Positions 32,034 to 41,497 of a DNA stretch of 64,000 nucleotides are shown here, in pieces. A program made the position numbers and the translations under genes. The notes under the pieces are model-generated. The model searched no databases. It was not told where the DNA came from and worked only from the letters and a program-made list of their open reading frames with translations. Origin of the DNA: Flavobacterium ginsenosidimutans (GTDB taxonomy: Bacteria; Bacteroidota; Bacteroidia; Flavobacteriales; Flavobacteriaceae); the NCBI RefSeq assembly GCF_003254625.1, contig NZ_QJRJ01000080.1, positions 1 through 64,000 of the forward strand, in the 5' to 3' direction. How positions within the stretch are numbered: the first letter of the stretch is position 1; each line of letters opens with the position of its first letter.

Positions 32034-32468
32034 TCATTTTTTAGTAAAACGCATCATTGCAATATCTCCTGAAATAAAATTCAATGTTTTTCCATCATCA
32101 GTAATATCATAAGATGTAATTTTCTGTAGCGTACTCATATAAGTCTGTTCGCCCTGACCATCTAAACACATCATTTTAGTTACTGCCATAGGCTGTGTAA
32201 AATCGATTTTGTTTCCAGTCACATTCAGTTTTCCTGTATACGAATTACAGCTGTTGTTTCCAGACACTTGGTTTTCTTTACTATTAAAAACAATTGTAGG
32301 TTTTTTATTTGGATATAATCCATCAAAAGTAATTCGCGGCCCCGTGATATAATTCAATTCCCAAGTTCCATCAAGTTTCGAAACAGAATCTGTTTTTTTA
32401 CACTTAAAAATACTGCAAGAAATTAAAAGCAAACTAAAAAAAATGAGGGTAAAAATCTTTTTCATCAT
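32034..32468 (-). CDS. META-domain lipoprotein (HslJ-like)
   Basis: A 144-aa protein whose N-terminus ends in the lipobox LLISCS, so it is an outer-membrane-anchored lipoprotein. Residues about 30-140 form a META/HslJ domain, with LDGTWELNYI, SGNNSCNSYTGKL and a MCLDG segment near residue 112. META proteins in other bacteria are linked to heat-induced or stress resistance. It is the first gene of the minus-strand secreted-protein run and shares its upstream gap with sodC, which is divergent. Confidence 0.82.
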   Translation of the reverse strand: MMKKIFTLIFFSLLLISCSIFKCKKTDSVSKLDGTWELNYITGPRITFDGLYPNKKPTIVFNSKENQVSGNNSCNSYTGKLNVTGNKIDFTQPMAVTKMMCLDGQGEQTYMSTLQKITSYDITDDGKTLNFISGDIAMMRFTKK

Positions 32469-32682
32469 AACATTAAAGATTAAATGTGAGCGAATTAGAT
32501 AAAATTGGTTTCAGAAAGTATTCGTTAAAAACCTCTACGAATTTAAACAATATTTTCCGTTTTTAACTCAATCAGAATTAAATTATAACGTATAGTTTGA
32601 CTTTTTTTTAACTTTTAGAGTTAATCAATTCCGTTATTTTATGTTAAATTTACTTAATCTTTAATTAAAAATGCCCGTAGAT

Positions 32683-33210
32683 ATGAAAAAACTAATCGTT
32701 TCTTTCGCTATAATTACAGCCTTAATCGTTGGTTGTAAAACAAATAACAAATCAAATGATGCTAAAACTTTGACTGTAGCATTAGAACCTAAAAGCAATA
32801 GTAAAGTTGCTGGAACTGCCACTTTTGTCGAGAAAAATGGTAAAGTAACTTTTACAGCAAAAATCACTGGATTAGAACCTGGAGTTCACGCAATTCACAT
32901 TCATGAAAAAGCAGATTGTAGCTCTGCAGACGGAAGTTCAGCTGGAGGACACTGGAATCCAACTTTCAAAAAACACGGAAAATGGGGAGTTGGCGAATAT
33001 CACAAAGGAGATATCGGAAACTTTACTGCTGATGCAAAAGGTAACGGATCCATCACTCTAACAACTGATGAATGGTGTATTGGATGTGGAGACAGCAATA
33101 AAGATGTTTTAGGAAAAGGCCTAATTGTACACGCTGGAACAGACGACTTTACAACTCAGCCAACAGGAAATGCAGGAGGAAGAGTTGCCTGCGCAGGAAT
33201 CATCAAATAA
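32683..33210 (+). CDS. sodC: Cu/Zn superoxide dismutase lipoprotein
   Basis: A 175-aa protein from ATG 32683 (MKKLIVSF); another in-frame ATG lies 12 nt earlier. The lipobox LIVGC makes it a periplasmic lipoprotein. Cu/Zn ligands are visible in HIHEKADC, SAGGHWNP and KHGKWG, and the final Cys in GRVACAGII makes the structural disulphide. It converts superoxide to hydrogen peroxide outside the cytoplasm. A terminator follows. Confidence 0.93.
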   Translation: MKKLIVSFAIITALIVGCKTNNKSNDAKTLTVALEPKSNSKVAGTATFVEKNGKVTFTAKITGLEPGVHAIHIHEKADCSSADGSSAGGHWNPTFKKHGKWGVGEYHKGDIGNFTADAKGNGSITLTTDEWCIGCGDSNKDVLGKGLIVHAGTDDFTTQPTGNAGGRVACAGIIK

Positions 33211-33220
33211 GAAAAATCAT

Positions 33221-33259
33221 AATAACCACTATTTTTTAACAAAATCTAGTGGTTATTTC
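33221..33259 (+). terminator. terminator of sodC
   Basis: AATAACCACT (33221-33230) pairs with AGTGGTTATT (33248-33257) and is followed by a short T-run. The loop is large, so the stem is moderate. Confidence 0.6.
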
Positions 33260-33319
33260 ATTTAAAATGAATTCTAAAAGAAGAAAAAGATATAGCTTTG
33301 CATCAGCAAAATTAAATCA

Positions 33320-34522
33320 ATGATTAACCCATCAGCACCAGGCTGGATCGATAAGTTTTTTAGTGAACAGAAGTTTTCAGAGGCAATTCCCTTTGAAACT
33401 GTAGATTCGTTTTACTATAAAGTAAGAGAAACGGGATTTATTTATGGTCATATTATTGCTATAGATTCTCAAATGCCAATTCCGATAAAAGGCTGGTTTA
33501 AAACCGAAATTTCTAAAGTAGCTTTACTAAATACTCTATACCATGTTTTTTGTTTAGAGAAAAGAAATTCGGAACCTAAAAATTTTATTTCAGAAGTTTT
33601 AAAGTTCTACAAACAAATGAATCCAGAAGGGTTTAATTTGTTTAAAATTTTATTGCCTAAAGATACTCCTGCCCTTTCTCTGGAAAATATTATAGATCAA
33701 AGAGTTCAGACCAATGACAGTATCATTAGTAAAAACTTTTCGCATTTAGTAACTAATGCATTGCTATTTATTGATGTTTTAGCTTTTAGACAATATTTAG
33801 AACATGGCGAAATTCCTGAAAAGTACCTGAAAAGGATTGAAGAAACTGTTTTAGGGATTGTAGGTTTAGCTTTAAAAACCAAAACTTCAAAATCGCAGCA
33901 TGACGATTTATTAATCAAGCTTTTTGAAGCTTCTATTCGATATTCTAAATTTTCAAAAGTAACTGTTGACACTTTAGAAACTTTAAATCTTGAATATTTT
34001 AAAAACAAACTAGAACAATATTACTTAATCGACATGGCCGGAATGGCGCTGTGGAGTGACGGAATTGTCGAAAATGAAGAATCGTATTTCCTATATGCAT
34101 TGGGTTCAACAATGGGAGTTGCTGACGATTTTGTAACCAAAAGTATGGATACAACCAATACTTTTATTACAACTCATAAAAAGAAGATTCCGTATTTTAA
34201 TTATTCTAATCCTGTTAAACATTTTTATGATCAAATGACTCACAGCGTAGTCAAATTAATCATAAGAAATAAAAACAGGCTAATTAAGGAAATTGTTCAA
34301 AGTAAAGAATTGATGGTTTTACTTGCTTATTCTACAACAAGAGATTTGGATGCAAAAGAAAAAAAGAAAGTAAAAAAACAGCTTTTGGATATTTGTAAAA
34401 CCATTCCGTCGCTGACCATATTTTTACTTCCTGGAGGAAGTTTATTACTGCCTATATTAATTAAGTTTATTCCAACAATGCTTCCTTCAGCATTTAATGA
34501 GAATTTAGACGAAAACGAATAA
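33320..34522 (+). CDS. LETM1-related biofilm-associated-type protein
   Basis: A 400-aa protein known mainly from Flavobacteriaceae. The N-terminal two thirds are helical, with no signal peptide. The middle resembles a TerB-like helical domain (WSDGIVENEESYFLYALG). The C-terminus has KKKVKKQLLDICKTIPSL followed by the LETM1-like segment LPGGSLLLPILIKFIP, which is hydrophobic and probably membrane-associated. Mitochondrial LETM1 is an ion-exchange factor. The bacterial version has been named after biofilm phenotypes, which I recall only as an annotation. Its own role is unclear. Confidence 0.75.
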   Translation: MINPSAPGWIDKFFSEQKFSEAIPFETVDSFYYKVRETGFIYGHIIAIDSQMPIPIKGWFKTEISKVALLNTLYHVFCLEKRNSEPKNFISEVLKFYKQMNPEGFNLFKILLPKDTPALSLENIIDQRVQTNDSIISKNFSHLVTNALLFIDVLAFRQYLEHGEIPEKYLKRIEETVLGIVGLALKTKTSKSQHDDLLIKLFEASIRYSKFSKVTVDTLETLNLEYFKNKLEQYYLIDMAGMALWSDGIVENEESYFLYALGSTMGVADDFVTKSMDTTNTFITTHKKKIPYFNYSNPVKHFYDQMTHSVVKLIIRNKNRLIKEIVQSKELMVLLAYSTTRDLDAKEKKKVKKQLLDICKTIPSLTIFLLPGGSLLLPILIKFIPTMLPSAFNENLDENE

Positions 34523-34556
34523 AAAAAATCGCCCTTTTTACAGGGCGATTTCTATT
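34522..34556. terminator. terminator between convergent genes
   Basis: AATCGCCCT (34527-34535) pairs with AGGGCGATT (34542-34550), with an A-run before and T-rich sequence after. Confidence 0.8.
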
Positions 34557-34564
34557 TCTAACTA

Positions 34565-35200
34565 TTAAAGATCCAATTGGTAAACTTCATCTAGTTCATC
34601 ATTCGAAGCAATATTTACATCTAAGTCGGTTACAAAACCTGAATTTAATCCGTAAACCCATCCGTGAAGCATTAAATCTTGACCATTTTTCCAAGCATTC
34701 TGTACAATAGATGTTTTCGCTAAGTTGTAAACTTGTTCTTTAGTATTGATTTCTACAAAAGCATTAAAACGTTCTTCTTCGTTCTCAATTGAGTTTAAAT
34801 ATTTATCGTGAAGGCGGTATTCATCTTTAATATGACGTAACCAGTTGTCTATAATTCCAACAGATTGATGCCCCATTGCTGCTTTTACACCTCCGCAACC
34901 GTAGTGTCCACATACAATGATATGCTTTATTTTCAAAACATTTACTGCATAATCCAGTACACTTAGCATGTTCATATCAGAGTGAACAACCATATTAGCG
35001 ATGTTTCTATGTACAAAAACTTCACCTGGTTTTGCACCAACAATTTCGTTTGCAGGAACACGGCTATCAGAACATCCAATCCATAATAAAGGTGGTGATT
35101 GTCCTTTTGCCAAATCAGCAAAATAATTAGGGTCTTTTGCTAATGAAGTTTCAACCCACTTTTTATTATTTTCTAATAACTGCTCATAAAATTTTCTCAT
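34565..35200 (-). CDS. beta-class carbonic anhydrase
   Basis: A 211-aa beta-carbonic anhydrase that interconverts CO2 and bicarbonate. Zinc ligands and the Asp-Arg dyad are seen in CSDSRVP (about residues 43-49) and HYGCGG (His and Cys near residue 100). It lies 120 nt downstream of a SulP-type anion transporter on the same strand. The pairing suggests bicarbonate uptake and interconversion for anaplerotic carboxylation, an inference from gene order. Confidence 0.94.
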   Translation of the reverse strand: MRKFYEQLLENNKKWVETSLAKDPNYFADLAKGQSPPLLWIGCSDSRVPANEIVGAKPGEVFVHRNIANMVVHSDMNMLSVLDYAVNVLKIKHIIVCGHYGCGGVKAAMGHQSVGIIDNWLRHIKDEYRLHDKYLNSIENEEERFNAFVEINTKEQVYNLAKTSIVQNAWKNGQDLMLHGWVYGLNSGFVTDLDVNIASNDELDEVYQLDL

Positions 35201-35320
35201 TTTTTTATTTTTTGTGTGGTAATTTCTAATTCTAGGTATGTCTCAAAAAAGAACTTGAATGTAAAGTTACCTAAAATTTGACATTTCTACGGCCTTAAAA
35301 ACACCTAAATTTAATTATTC

Positions 35321-36961
35321 TTATCTAACAACTTCTTTTTTAACTAGTTCTCTTTTTGCCACATCATAATAATGTTCGATTTTAACGTGATTATGATTTT
35401 CTGGCGTATTTTCTAGTTCGTAAGCTTCTTTAAACCCTTTAAGTTTTACTTTTATATGTTCATCGATTGCTCTAGTTTCTTTAAACTCACGAATCAAATC
35501 CAATACGTCATGCGAAATATATTCTGTATCATGCGCATTGATTATAACTTTAGAGTTTTCTGGAATTTCAGCCAATGTTTGCTTTATTGCCGCTTTATTC
35601 AAGAACGAAACTTCCTGAGCTAAATCAATATGAATGATATCACCATCTTCATATTCTTCTTTCTTGAAGACATAAGCTCTTTTTAAGTTTCCTCGTAAAA
35701 CGAAAATAATACTAATAATGATTCCCAACGCAACACCTTTTAGCAAATCTGTCGCAACGACAAAGACCAAAGTTGCAATAAAAGGGACAAACTGGTATTT
35801 ACCCTTTTTCCAGAAATGCATAAAGGCTGCTGGTTTTGCTAATTTATATCCAACCAAAATCAAAACAGTCGCCAATGTTGCCAATGGAATTTTGTTTAAA
35901 ATTACTGGTATAGCCAATACACTTAATAATAAAAGCACACCATGAATAATGGCTGACATTTTAGATTTTGCTCCCGCATTGTTATTAGCAGAAGATCTTA
36001 CTACTACAGAAGTCATTGGTAAACCTCCTAAAAGAGAACTCACAATATTACCAATACCTTGCGCTCTAAGCTCAACATTAGTATTTGTGTAACGTTTTTG
36101 CACATCCATTCTATCAGTGGCTTCTATACATAAAAGCGTTTCAATAGAAGCGACAATGGCAATTGTAATAGCAACTACCCAAACTTGCGGATTTGTAACA
36201 GCGGTAAAATCTGGGGTAATTATAATTGATTTAAAATCATCAAAAGATTTTGGAACTGGCAAAGAAACCAAATGTTCTTTTGCAATTGCCAAAGTGCTTC
36301 CTGTAGATACAAATATTTCGTTTAAAACTACTCCAGCAATAACGGCAACCAAAGCACCTGGAACCAGTTTTATTCTTTTTAAGAAAGGAACTTTATCCCA
36401 AGCTAATAGAATTACCAATGAAACCGCAGAAACCACCACAGCTCCTAAGTGAATATGATTTAAAACATCAAATAGAAATGAAAATGAATTACTTCCATCA
36501 TTTTGAATAAAAGCTTGATCTCCTTCAAAATCTGCATCATAACCAAAAGCGTGCGGTATTTGTTTTAAGATGATAATAATTCCAATACCCGCTAACATTC
36601 CCTCAATTACATTTGTTGGAAAATAATTCGAAATACTTCCGGCCTTTAAAAATCCTAATGCCAATTGAATTAATCCAGCAATAAAAACAGACATTAAAAA
36701 TACATCGAAAGCTCCTAAATCGGTAATTGCGGTTAAAATGATAGCTGTTAACCCAGCAGCTGGACCTGATACACTAATATGTGACTGGCTTAAATATCCT
36801 ACAATGATACCACCCACAACACCAGCAATAATTCCAGAAAATAACGGTGCTCCAGAAGCCATTGCAATACCTAAACACAACGGAAGAGCCACCAAGAAAA
36901 CCACTAAACCCGAAGCAAAATCAGATTTAAGGTTGGCAAAAAGATTGATTTTTTTTGTCAT
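35321..36961 (-). CDS. SulP-family anion (bicarbonate/sulfate) transporter with STAS domain
   Basis: A 546-aa integral membrane protein with the SulP core. It begins with the conserved cytosolic start FANLKSDFASGLVVFLVALP, and ISVSGPAAGL is a typical signature. Ten or more hydrophobic segments run to about residue 420. The last 110 residues form a soluble STAS domain (KVIINAHDTEYISHDVLDL). Members move sulfate, bicarbonate or other anions. The adjacent carbonic anhydrase favours bicarbonate. Confidence 0.92.
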   Translation of the reverse strand: MTKKINLFANLKSDFASGLVVFLVALPLCLGIAMASGAPLFSGIIAGVVGGIIVGYLSQSHISVSGPAAGLTAIILTAITDLGAFDVFLMSVFIAGLIQLALGFLKAGSISNYFPTNVIEGMLAGIGIIIILKQIPHAFGYDADFEGDQAFIQNDGSNSFSFLFDVLNHIHLGAVVVSAVSLVILLAWDKVPFLKRIKLVPGALVAVIAGVVLNEIFVSTGSTLAIAKEHLVSLPVPKSFDDFKSIIITPDFTAVTNPQVWVVAITIAIVASIETLLCIEATDRMDVQKRYTNTNVELRAQGIGNIVSSLLGGLPMTSVVVRSSANNNAGAKSKMSAIIHGVLLLLSVLAIPVILNKIPLATLATVLILVGYKLAKPAAFMHFWKKGKYQFVPFIATLVFVVATDLLKGVALGIIISIIFVLRGNLKRAYVFKKEEYEDGDIIHIDLAQEVSFLNKAAIKQTLAEIPENSKVIINAHDTEYISHDVLDLIREFKETRAIDEHIKVKLKGFKEAYELENTPENHNHVKIEHYYDVAKRELVKKEVVR

Positions 36962-37044
36962 AATATAATACTAAAAAAATTATTCATTAAAGATTCACCC
37001 CATCTCGATAGAAATGCGGCTAAAGTTCGAAATAATCGGAAGTA

Positions 37045-37326
37045 TTATGCTACGTTAGGTGGTGGAGCAAATATGCTTGGAGAAATATTGTCTAGCATGA
37101 CAATATTTTCAGAAATAATAGTTTTTTTCTCGATGTAAACCGGGATTAAAACTTCATGTTCTAGAATAGTTGGATGAACTACATTTTTAAGTTCTTTATG
37201 TACTTCTTCTTCAGTAATACTAAAAGATATAGCCGCACTATTCCCTTTCTTTAACGCCTGAACAATTGTTGGGGTCGATAAGAAGGCAATGAATATGAAT
37301 AATAATATGCGGGCTACAAATTTCAT
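37045..37326 (-). CDS. small secreted or membrane protein, unknown
   Basis: A 93-aa protein from ATG 37326 (MKFVARILLFIFIAFLS); an upstream in-frame TTG is less likely. The first 25 residues are hydrophobic, a signal peptide or anchor. The remainder has ITEEEVHKELKNVVHP and ends in a Pro-rich tail (SPSIFAPPPNVA). No family is recognised. It lies upstream of the SulP gene on the same strand, 83 nt away. Confidence 0.6.
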   Translation of the reverse strand: MKFVARILLFIFIAFLSTPTIVQALKKGNSAAISFSITEEEVHKELKNVVHPTILEHEVLIPVYIEKKTIISENIVMLDNISPSIFAPPPNVA

Positions 37327-37388
37327 CAAAGCAAAAATAGCGTTAAACAAATAAAATCAAAGAGATTTTTATAGAAATTTAACATAAA

Positions 37389-37430
37389 CAAAAAAGCAGA
37401 ATGCAATTTTCATTACATTCTGCTTTTAAT
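37389..37430. terminator. terminator downstream of dps
   Basis: AAAAGCAGAATG (37392-37403) pairs with CATTCTGCTTTT (37416-37427), with a T-run in the minus direction. Confidence 0.8.
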
Positions 37431-37448
37431 TCTTTAAAAAACAATTAT

Positions 37449-37928
37449 TTATAAAGTTTCTTCTAACCAAGCATTCATCATCCAAATTGTTTTTTCTTGC
37501 TCAGAAATGAAGTCGCTCATCATTGAATTGGTACCTTCATCATTAATTTCATCCGATTTGTTTAATATTTCTCTTTCGATTTTTAATAAATCAGATAAAG
37601 AATGAACAATTAACTGAACTGCTTTTTCATCGTTAGAAATATTTTTCCCAACTGTTAATTTATTGTTCTTAATATAATCTTCAAAAGTATGCAATGGAGT
37701 TCCTCCAATTGTCAAAACTCTTTCGGCTATCATATCTATTTTTAATTGTGCGTCTGTATATAGTTCTTCGAATTTTACATGTAAATCAAAAAAACGCTTT
37801 CCGCGAATGTTCCAGTGAATTCCTCTCAAGTTTTGGTAATACACTTGAAAATTTGACAAAAGTACATTCAACTCTTTTACCAATAATTCTGATTCTTTTA
37901 CAGGTAATCCTAAAATATTTGTCTTCAT
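37449..37928 (-). CDS. dps: Dps-type DNA-protecting ferritin-like protein
   Basis: A 159-aa four-helix Dps. The inter-subunit ferroxidase residues are visible: His in RGIHWN (His38), the second His in FFDLHVKFEELY, then the Asp/Glu pair in LKIDMIAER. Dps dodecamers oxidise Fe2+ with hydrogen peroxide and shield DNA. It is divergent from oxyR across a 107-nt gap, so direct OxyR control is likely. Confidence 0.94.
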   Translation of the reverse strand: MKTNILGLPVKESELLVKELNVLLSNFQVYYQNLRGIHWNIRGKRFFDLHVKFEELYTDAQLKIDMIAERVLTIGGTPLHTFEDYIKNNKLTVGKNISNDEKAVQLIVHSLSDLLKIEREILNKSDEINDEGTNSMMSDFISEQEKTIWMMNAWLEETL

Positions 37929-38035
37929 AATCTATTTTTTTACACTAATTTACTACAAATTTAAAGTAACTTCTATAAAATAAACATAAATAAAAATTAT
38001 ATTTTCTTATTTTTGCATCACAAAATACTATCAAT
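37929..38035. promoter_or_regulatory. divergent dps-oxyR regulatory region
   Basis: This 107-nt AT-rich gap must hold both promoters. A plus-strand TTATTTTTGCATC around 38007-38019 resembles a -7 element for oxyR. An OxyR site is expected from the arrangement, but I could not identify a clear operator. Confidence 0.4.
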
Positions 38036-38980
38036 ATGACTATAACTCAATTACAATATGTGTTAGCGGTTGCTGAGCATAAAAACTTCACACTTGCTGC
38101 TGAAAAATGCTTTGTAACTCAGCCAACTCTTAGTATGCAGATACAAAAAATTGAAGAAGAACTTAATATTTTAATTTTCGACAGAAGCAAAAAGCCAATT
38201 CAGCTTACAGATATAGGACAAAAAATTGTAAGTCAGGCAAAAAATATCGTAAACGAAGCTGATCGTATAAAAGATATTGTAGAACAGCAAAAAGGTTTTA
38301 TTGGAGGAGAATTCCGTTTAGGAATTATTCCAACGATTATGCCTACACTTTTACCAATGTTTTTAAATAACTTCATTAAGAAATACCCAAAAGTAAAACT
38401 CTTGATTGAAGAGTTGAACACAGAGGAAATTATTCTAAAACTGAAAAACGGACATCTTGATGCTGCAATTGCCGCAACTCCTCTTGAAGACGAAAAAATC
38501 AAAGAGATTGTATTGTATTTTGAGCCTTTTGTAGCATACATCCCTGAGCATCATGCTAGTTTTCAGAAAGAAGAAATCGAAGTTGCCGACTTAAATCTAA
38601 ATGAAATTCTGCTTTTACAAGACGGTCACTGTTTTAGAGACGGAATTTTGAATTTGTGCAAAAATGTCTCAGACGTCGATCAATCTAATTTTCAGATTCA
38701 AAGCGGTAGTTTTGAAACCTTGATTAAATTGGCAGACGAAGGCCTTGGTACAACGTTACTTCCGTACTTGCACACCTTAGACTTAAAAGAATCCGATAAA
38801 CTGAAACTTCGTAATTTTAAGGAACCAAAACCAGCTCGAGAGGTAAGTTTGATTTACCCAAAGAGCGAATTAAAAATGCAAATTATTGATGCACTCAGAT
38901 CTACAATTGCTGGCGTTGTAAAAGGCGCAATAGTTTTTCAGAATGTTCAAATCATAAGTCCGCTACAAAAAAGAGCATAA
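38036..38980 (+). CDS. oxyR: OxyR, hydrogen peroxide-inducible LysR-type activator
   Basis: A 314-aa LysR regulator. The HTH (FTLAAEKCFVTQPTLSMQIQ) lies in the first 60 residues and the effector domain follows. The redox pair is C199 and C208 in HCFRDGILNLC, at the same numbers and spacing as the E. coli OxyR disulphide. That makes this a genuine peroxide sensor rather than another LysR protein. The divergent neighbour dps is a classical OxyR target. Confidence 0.94.
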   Translation: MTITQLQYVLAVAEHKNFTLAAEKCFVTQPTLSMQIQKIEEELNILIFDRSKKPIQLTDIGQKIVSQAKNIVNEADRIKDIVEQQKGFIGGEFRLGIIPTIMPTLLPMFLNNFIKKYPKVKLLIEELNTEEIILKLKNGHLDAAIAATPLEDEKIKEIVLYFEPFVAYIPEHHASFQKEEIEVADLNLNEILLLQDGHCFRDGILNLCKNVSDVDQSNFQIQSGSFETLIKLADEGLGTTLLPYLHTLDLKESDKLKLRNFKEPKPAREVSLIYPKSELKMQIIDALRSTIAGVVKGAIVFQNVQIISPLQKRA

Positions 38981-38981
38981 T

Positions 38982-39010
38982 AAAAAAGGAGCCAAATTGG
39001 CTCCTTTTTT
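38982..39010. terminator. bidirectional terminator after oxyR
   Basis: AAAAAAGGAGCCAA (38982-38995) is perfectly complementary to TTGGCTCCTTTTTT (38997-39010). It abuts the stop codon of the convergent 65-aa gene. Confidence 0.9.
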
Positions 39011-39207
39011 TATACTTTAATCAGTAGTAGACTTTGTTTTAATTCTGGCTTTCCAACAATGAAATTCAATAACCATTCTTGTAATTGTTCCATTTCGTAA
39101 GGTAACAGTGTTTTGATAGCTTTCTCTAATTCCTTACAGAAAAGTACCGGATCGAAACTAACTCTTTCAAGTATTGATTTCGTGTAATCAAACATCATTT
39201 TTGACAT
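39010..39207 (-). CDS. small conserved flavobacterial protein, unknown
   Basis: A 65-aa soluble protein (MSKMMFDYTKSILERVSFDP...). It is highly helical, with a repeated Leu/Glu pattern (KELEKAIKTLLPYEMEQLQEWL). I believe similar short proteins are widespread in Flavobacteriaceae, but no function is known to me. It has its own promoter gap upstream and shares the hairpin terminator with oxyR. Confidence 0.7.
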   Translation of the reverse strand: MSKMMFDYTKSILERVSFDPVLFCKELEKAIKTLLPYEMEQLQEWLLNFIVGKPELKQSLLLIKV

Positions 39208-39373
39208 AATAAAATAAGATTTTCGGGGGTTATCTATTTTTTTAAACTCGAGCCAAATTTAAACAAATATTGAACATAAATACTACTTTTAACTTATTTT
39301 TTTAAAAAATTTAGCAACGAATACGTTTTCTTAAAATATATAAATCAATATAGAATTATTCTAAATAACTCAT

Positions 39374-40036
39374 TTAAACCTTTTTAAAGGCTCGAAACAT
39401 TTCTCTTTTCCCTGGAGGTCCAGCTAATTTTTCTACGGTAAATCCAACTTCAATCATGCTTCTTTTAACAACTCCTCGCGCTGCATAAGTAACAAGAACG
39501 CCATTTGGCTTTAAACTATTATACATTTTCTGAAAAATTTCAGTACTCCAAAGCTCCGGCTGCACTCGGTAACCGAAGGCGTCAAAGTAAATCAAATCAA
39601 AAATTTCAAGATCGTTTATTTCGTGAAAAAATTGTTTTCTTTTGGTTAACGAAAATTGCGAATTAAGCTGAGTTTTCTTATCCCATTCTGCAAGATGCAT
39701 TTCCTTAAAAACAGATTCGTATTCTGTTGCTTCCAATTCTTCAGCATAATTCATTTCTAAAATCTCTTTCGGATCTACAGGATATGCTTCTACTCCAACA
39801 TAATCAATTGTCTGTTGTTTTAGAATAGATTCTAAAAAAGTGATAAAAGCATTTAATCCAGTCCCAAAACCTATTTCTAATATACTTATAGGATTCTCAA
39901 ATAATGACAATCCGTTTTTAATAAAAACATGTTTAGCTTCCTGAATTGCACCATGTTTAGAATGATAACATTCGTCCCATTCTGGCAAACGAATTGTAGT
40001 TGAACCATCTAACGTTTTAATTATTTCTCTTTTCAC
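39374..40036 (-). CDS. mnmD: tRNA 5-methylaminomethyl-2-thiouridine methyltransferase MnmD
   Basis: A 220-aa SAM-dependent methyltransferase of the MnmD/DUF752 family. The SAM-binding loop is EIGFGTGLNAF. Further family motifs are YVGVEAYPVDP, FDLIYFDAFGYR and VLVTYAARGVVKRSM. In E. coli this activity is the N-terminal half of MnmC and finishes mnm5s2U at tRNA wobble position 34. Here it is the stand-alone form usual in Bacteroidota, without the MnmC oxidase domain. Confidence 0.92.
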   Translation of the reverse strand: MKREIIKTLDGSTTIRLPEWDECYHSKHGAIQEAKHVFIKNGLSLFENPISILEIGFGTGLNAFITFLESILKQQTIDYVGVEAYPVDPKEILEMNYAEELEATEYESVFKEMHLAEWDKKTQLNSQFSLTKRKQFFHEINDLEIFDLIYFDAFGYRVQPELWSTEIFQKMYNSLKPNGVLVTYAARGVVKRSMIEVGFTVEKLAGPPGKREMFRAFKKV

Positions 40037-40343
40037 TTTTTCCGAATTTTACAATAACTTTTTATTGATTTTCAAGCCATTTTAAGATTCAAATTTAGTC
40101 AAAACAAATGCGTAAAGCCTTAAAAAACGATACTTTTTTCATAAATTCTTTATAAAAACCAACTAAATATTTGAGTTTATTATAAGATAAATAAATCTCA
40201 ATCAAAACCATTAAATAATGAATTTTCGCTAAGTTTTTTACAGATTTTTACGTAATTTTGCATTCAATAAATTTCATTTTACACGATATCATCACTTTAG
40301 ATTTCTGATAGTGAAAAATATCTCACAAAAAACTTACATAACT
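40037..40343. promoter_or_regulatory. gap with the aminotransferase promoter
   Basis: A 307-nt non-coding gap between divergent genes. The only element I can name is TAATTTTG (40253-40260), an exact -7 consensus, about 84 nt before the aminotransferase ATG. I see nothing else. Confidence 0.5.
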
Positions 40344-41414
40344 ATGAGTACAACTCAAACGAGCAAAATTGAAATCATTAAAGCTACTTCTACAAAAATC
40401 AATGAAGTAGATTTTGACAACTTAAGTTTTGGTGCTGTATTTACAGACCATTTATTCGAATGCGATTTTAAAAACGGGCAATGGCAAAATCCTGTCATTA
40501 AGCCTTATGCTCCTATTTTGATGGATCCATCTTCAAAAGTCTTCCACTACGGACAAGCTATTTTTGAAGGAATGAAAGCTTATAAAGACGAAAGTAATGA
40601 CATTTGGTTGTTTAGACCAGATGAAAATTACAAACGTTTCAATAATTCTGCTGTTCGTATGGCTATGCCAGAAATTCCAGAAGCTATTTTTATGGATGGT
40701 TTAAATGAATTATTGAAAATTGATCAAGAATGGATTCAAAGAGGAAACGGAGCAAGTATGTACATCCGTCCTTTTATGATTGCTACAGGTCCTGGAGTTA
40801 TCGCAAATCCTTCAGACGAATATAAATTTATGATTTTACTTTCTCCTGCAAAAGCATATTATGGAGGTGAAGTAAAAGTTATCATTGCTGAACATTTCAG
40901 TAGAGCTGCAAATGGCGGTATTGGTGCTGCAAAAGCTGCCGGAAACTATGCTGCTCAATTCTACCCAACTAACTTGGCAAATAAAGATGGTTTCCAACAA
41001 GTTATTTGGACTGATGATGCAACGCACACAAAATTAGAAGAAGCTGGAACAATGAACGTTTTCTTCAGAATTAACGATACTTTATTAACTGCTCCAACAA
41101 GTGAAAGAATTTTAGATGGTGTTACTAGAAAAAGTTTGATCGCAATGGCAGAAAAAGAAGGATTAAAAGTTGAAGTTCGTCCAGTAATTGTTTCAGAATT
41201 GGTTGAAGCTGCTAAAAACGGTTCTTTGAAAGAAATCTTTGGAGCAGGAACTGCAGCGGTTATTAGCGTTATCAAAGGATTCTCTTATAAAGATGAATAC
41301 TTCGAAATGGCTCCAATCGAAAATTCTTATGCTTCTTTCTTAAAAGAAAAACTAACAAGTCTTCAAAACAAACTTTCTGAAGACACTTACGGATGGACAG
41401 TTAAAGTTCAATAA
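40344..41414 (+). CDS. ilvE: branched-chain amino acid aminotransferase
   Basis: A 356-aa PLP fold-type IV aminotransferase from ATG 40344 (MSTTQTSK); an upstream in-frame start adds 11 residues without support. Motifs include HYGQAIFEGMKAY, RPFMIATG, and the PLP Lys region GGIGAAKAAGNYAAQ. KLEEAGTMNVFF and FGAGTAAVI match the class II BCAT group. It transfers the amino group between glutamate and the keto acids of Leu, Ile and Val. It is monocistronic with a good terminator. Confidence 0.94.
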   Translation: MSTTQTSKIEIIKATSTKINEVDFDNLSFGAVFTDHLFECDFKNGQWQNPVIKPYAPILMDPSSKVFHYGQAIFEGMKAYKDESNDIWLFRPDENYKRFNNSAVRMAMPEIPEAIFMDGLNELLKIDQEWIQRGNGASMYIRPFMIATGPGVIANPSDEYKFMILLSPAKAYYGGEVKVIIAEHFSRAANGGIGAAKAAGNYAAQFYPTNLANKDGFQQVIWTDDATHTKLEEAGTMNVFFRINDTLLTAPTSERILDGVTRKSLIAMAEKEGLKVEVRPVIVSELVEAAKNGSLKEIFGAGTAAVISVIKGFSYKDEYFEMAPIENSYASFLKEKLTSLQNKLSEDTYGWTVKVQ

Positions 41415-41435
41415 TCCAAAACCATATTAAAAAAG

Positions 41436-41469
41436 AAACCCGATAAATTTAGTTTTATCGGGTTTTTTA
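41436..41469 (+). terminator. terminator of the aminotransferase gene
   Basis: AAACCCGATAAA (41436-41447) pairs with TTTATCGGGTTT (41454-41465), followed by TTT. Confidence 0.85.
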
Positions 41470-41497
41470 TTTGTAATATAATTATCAGATTTGCAGT

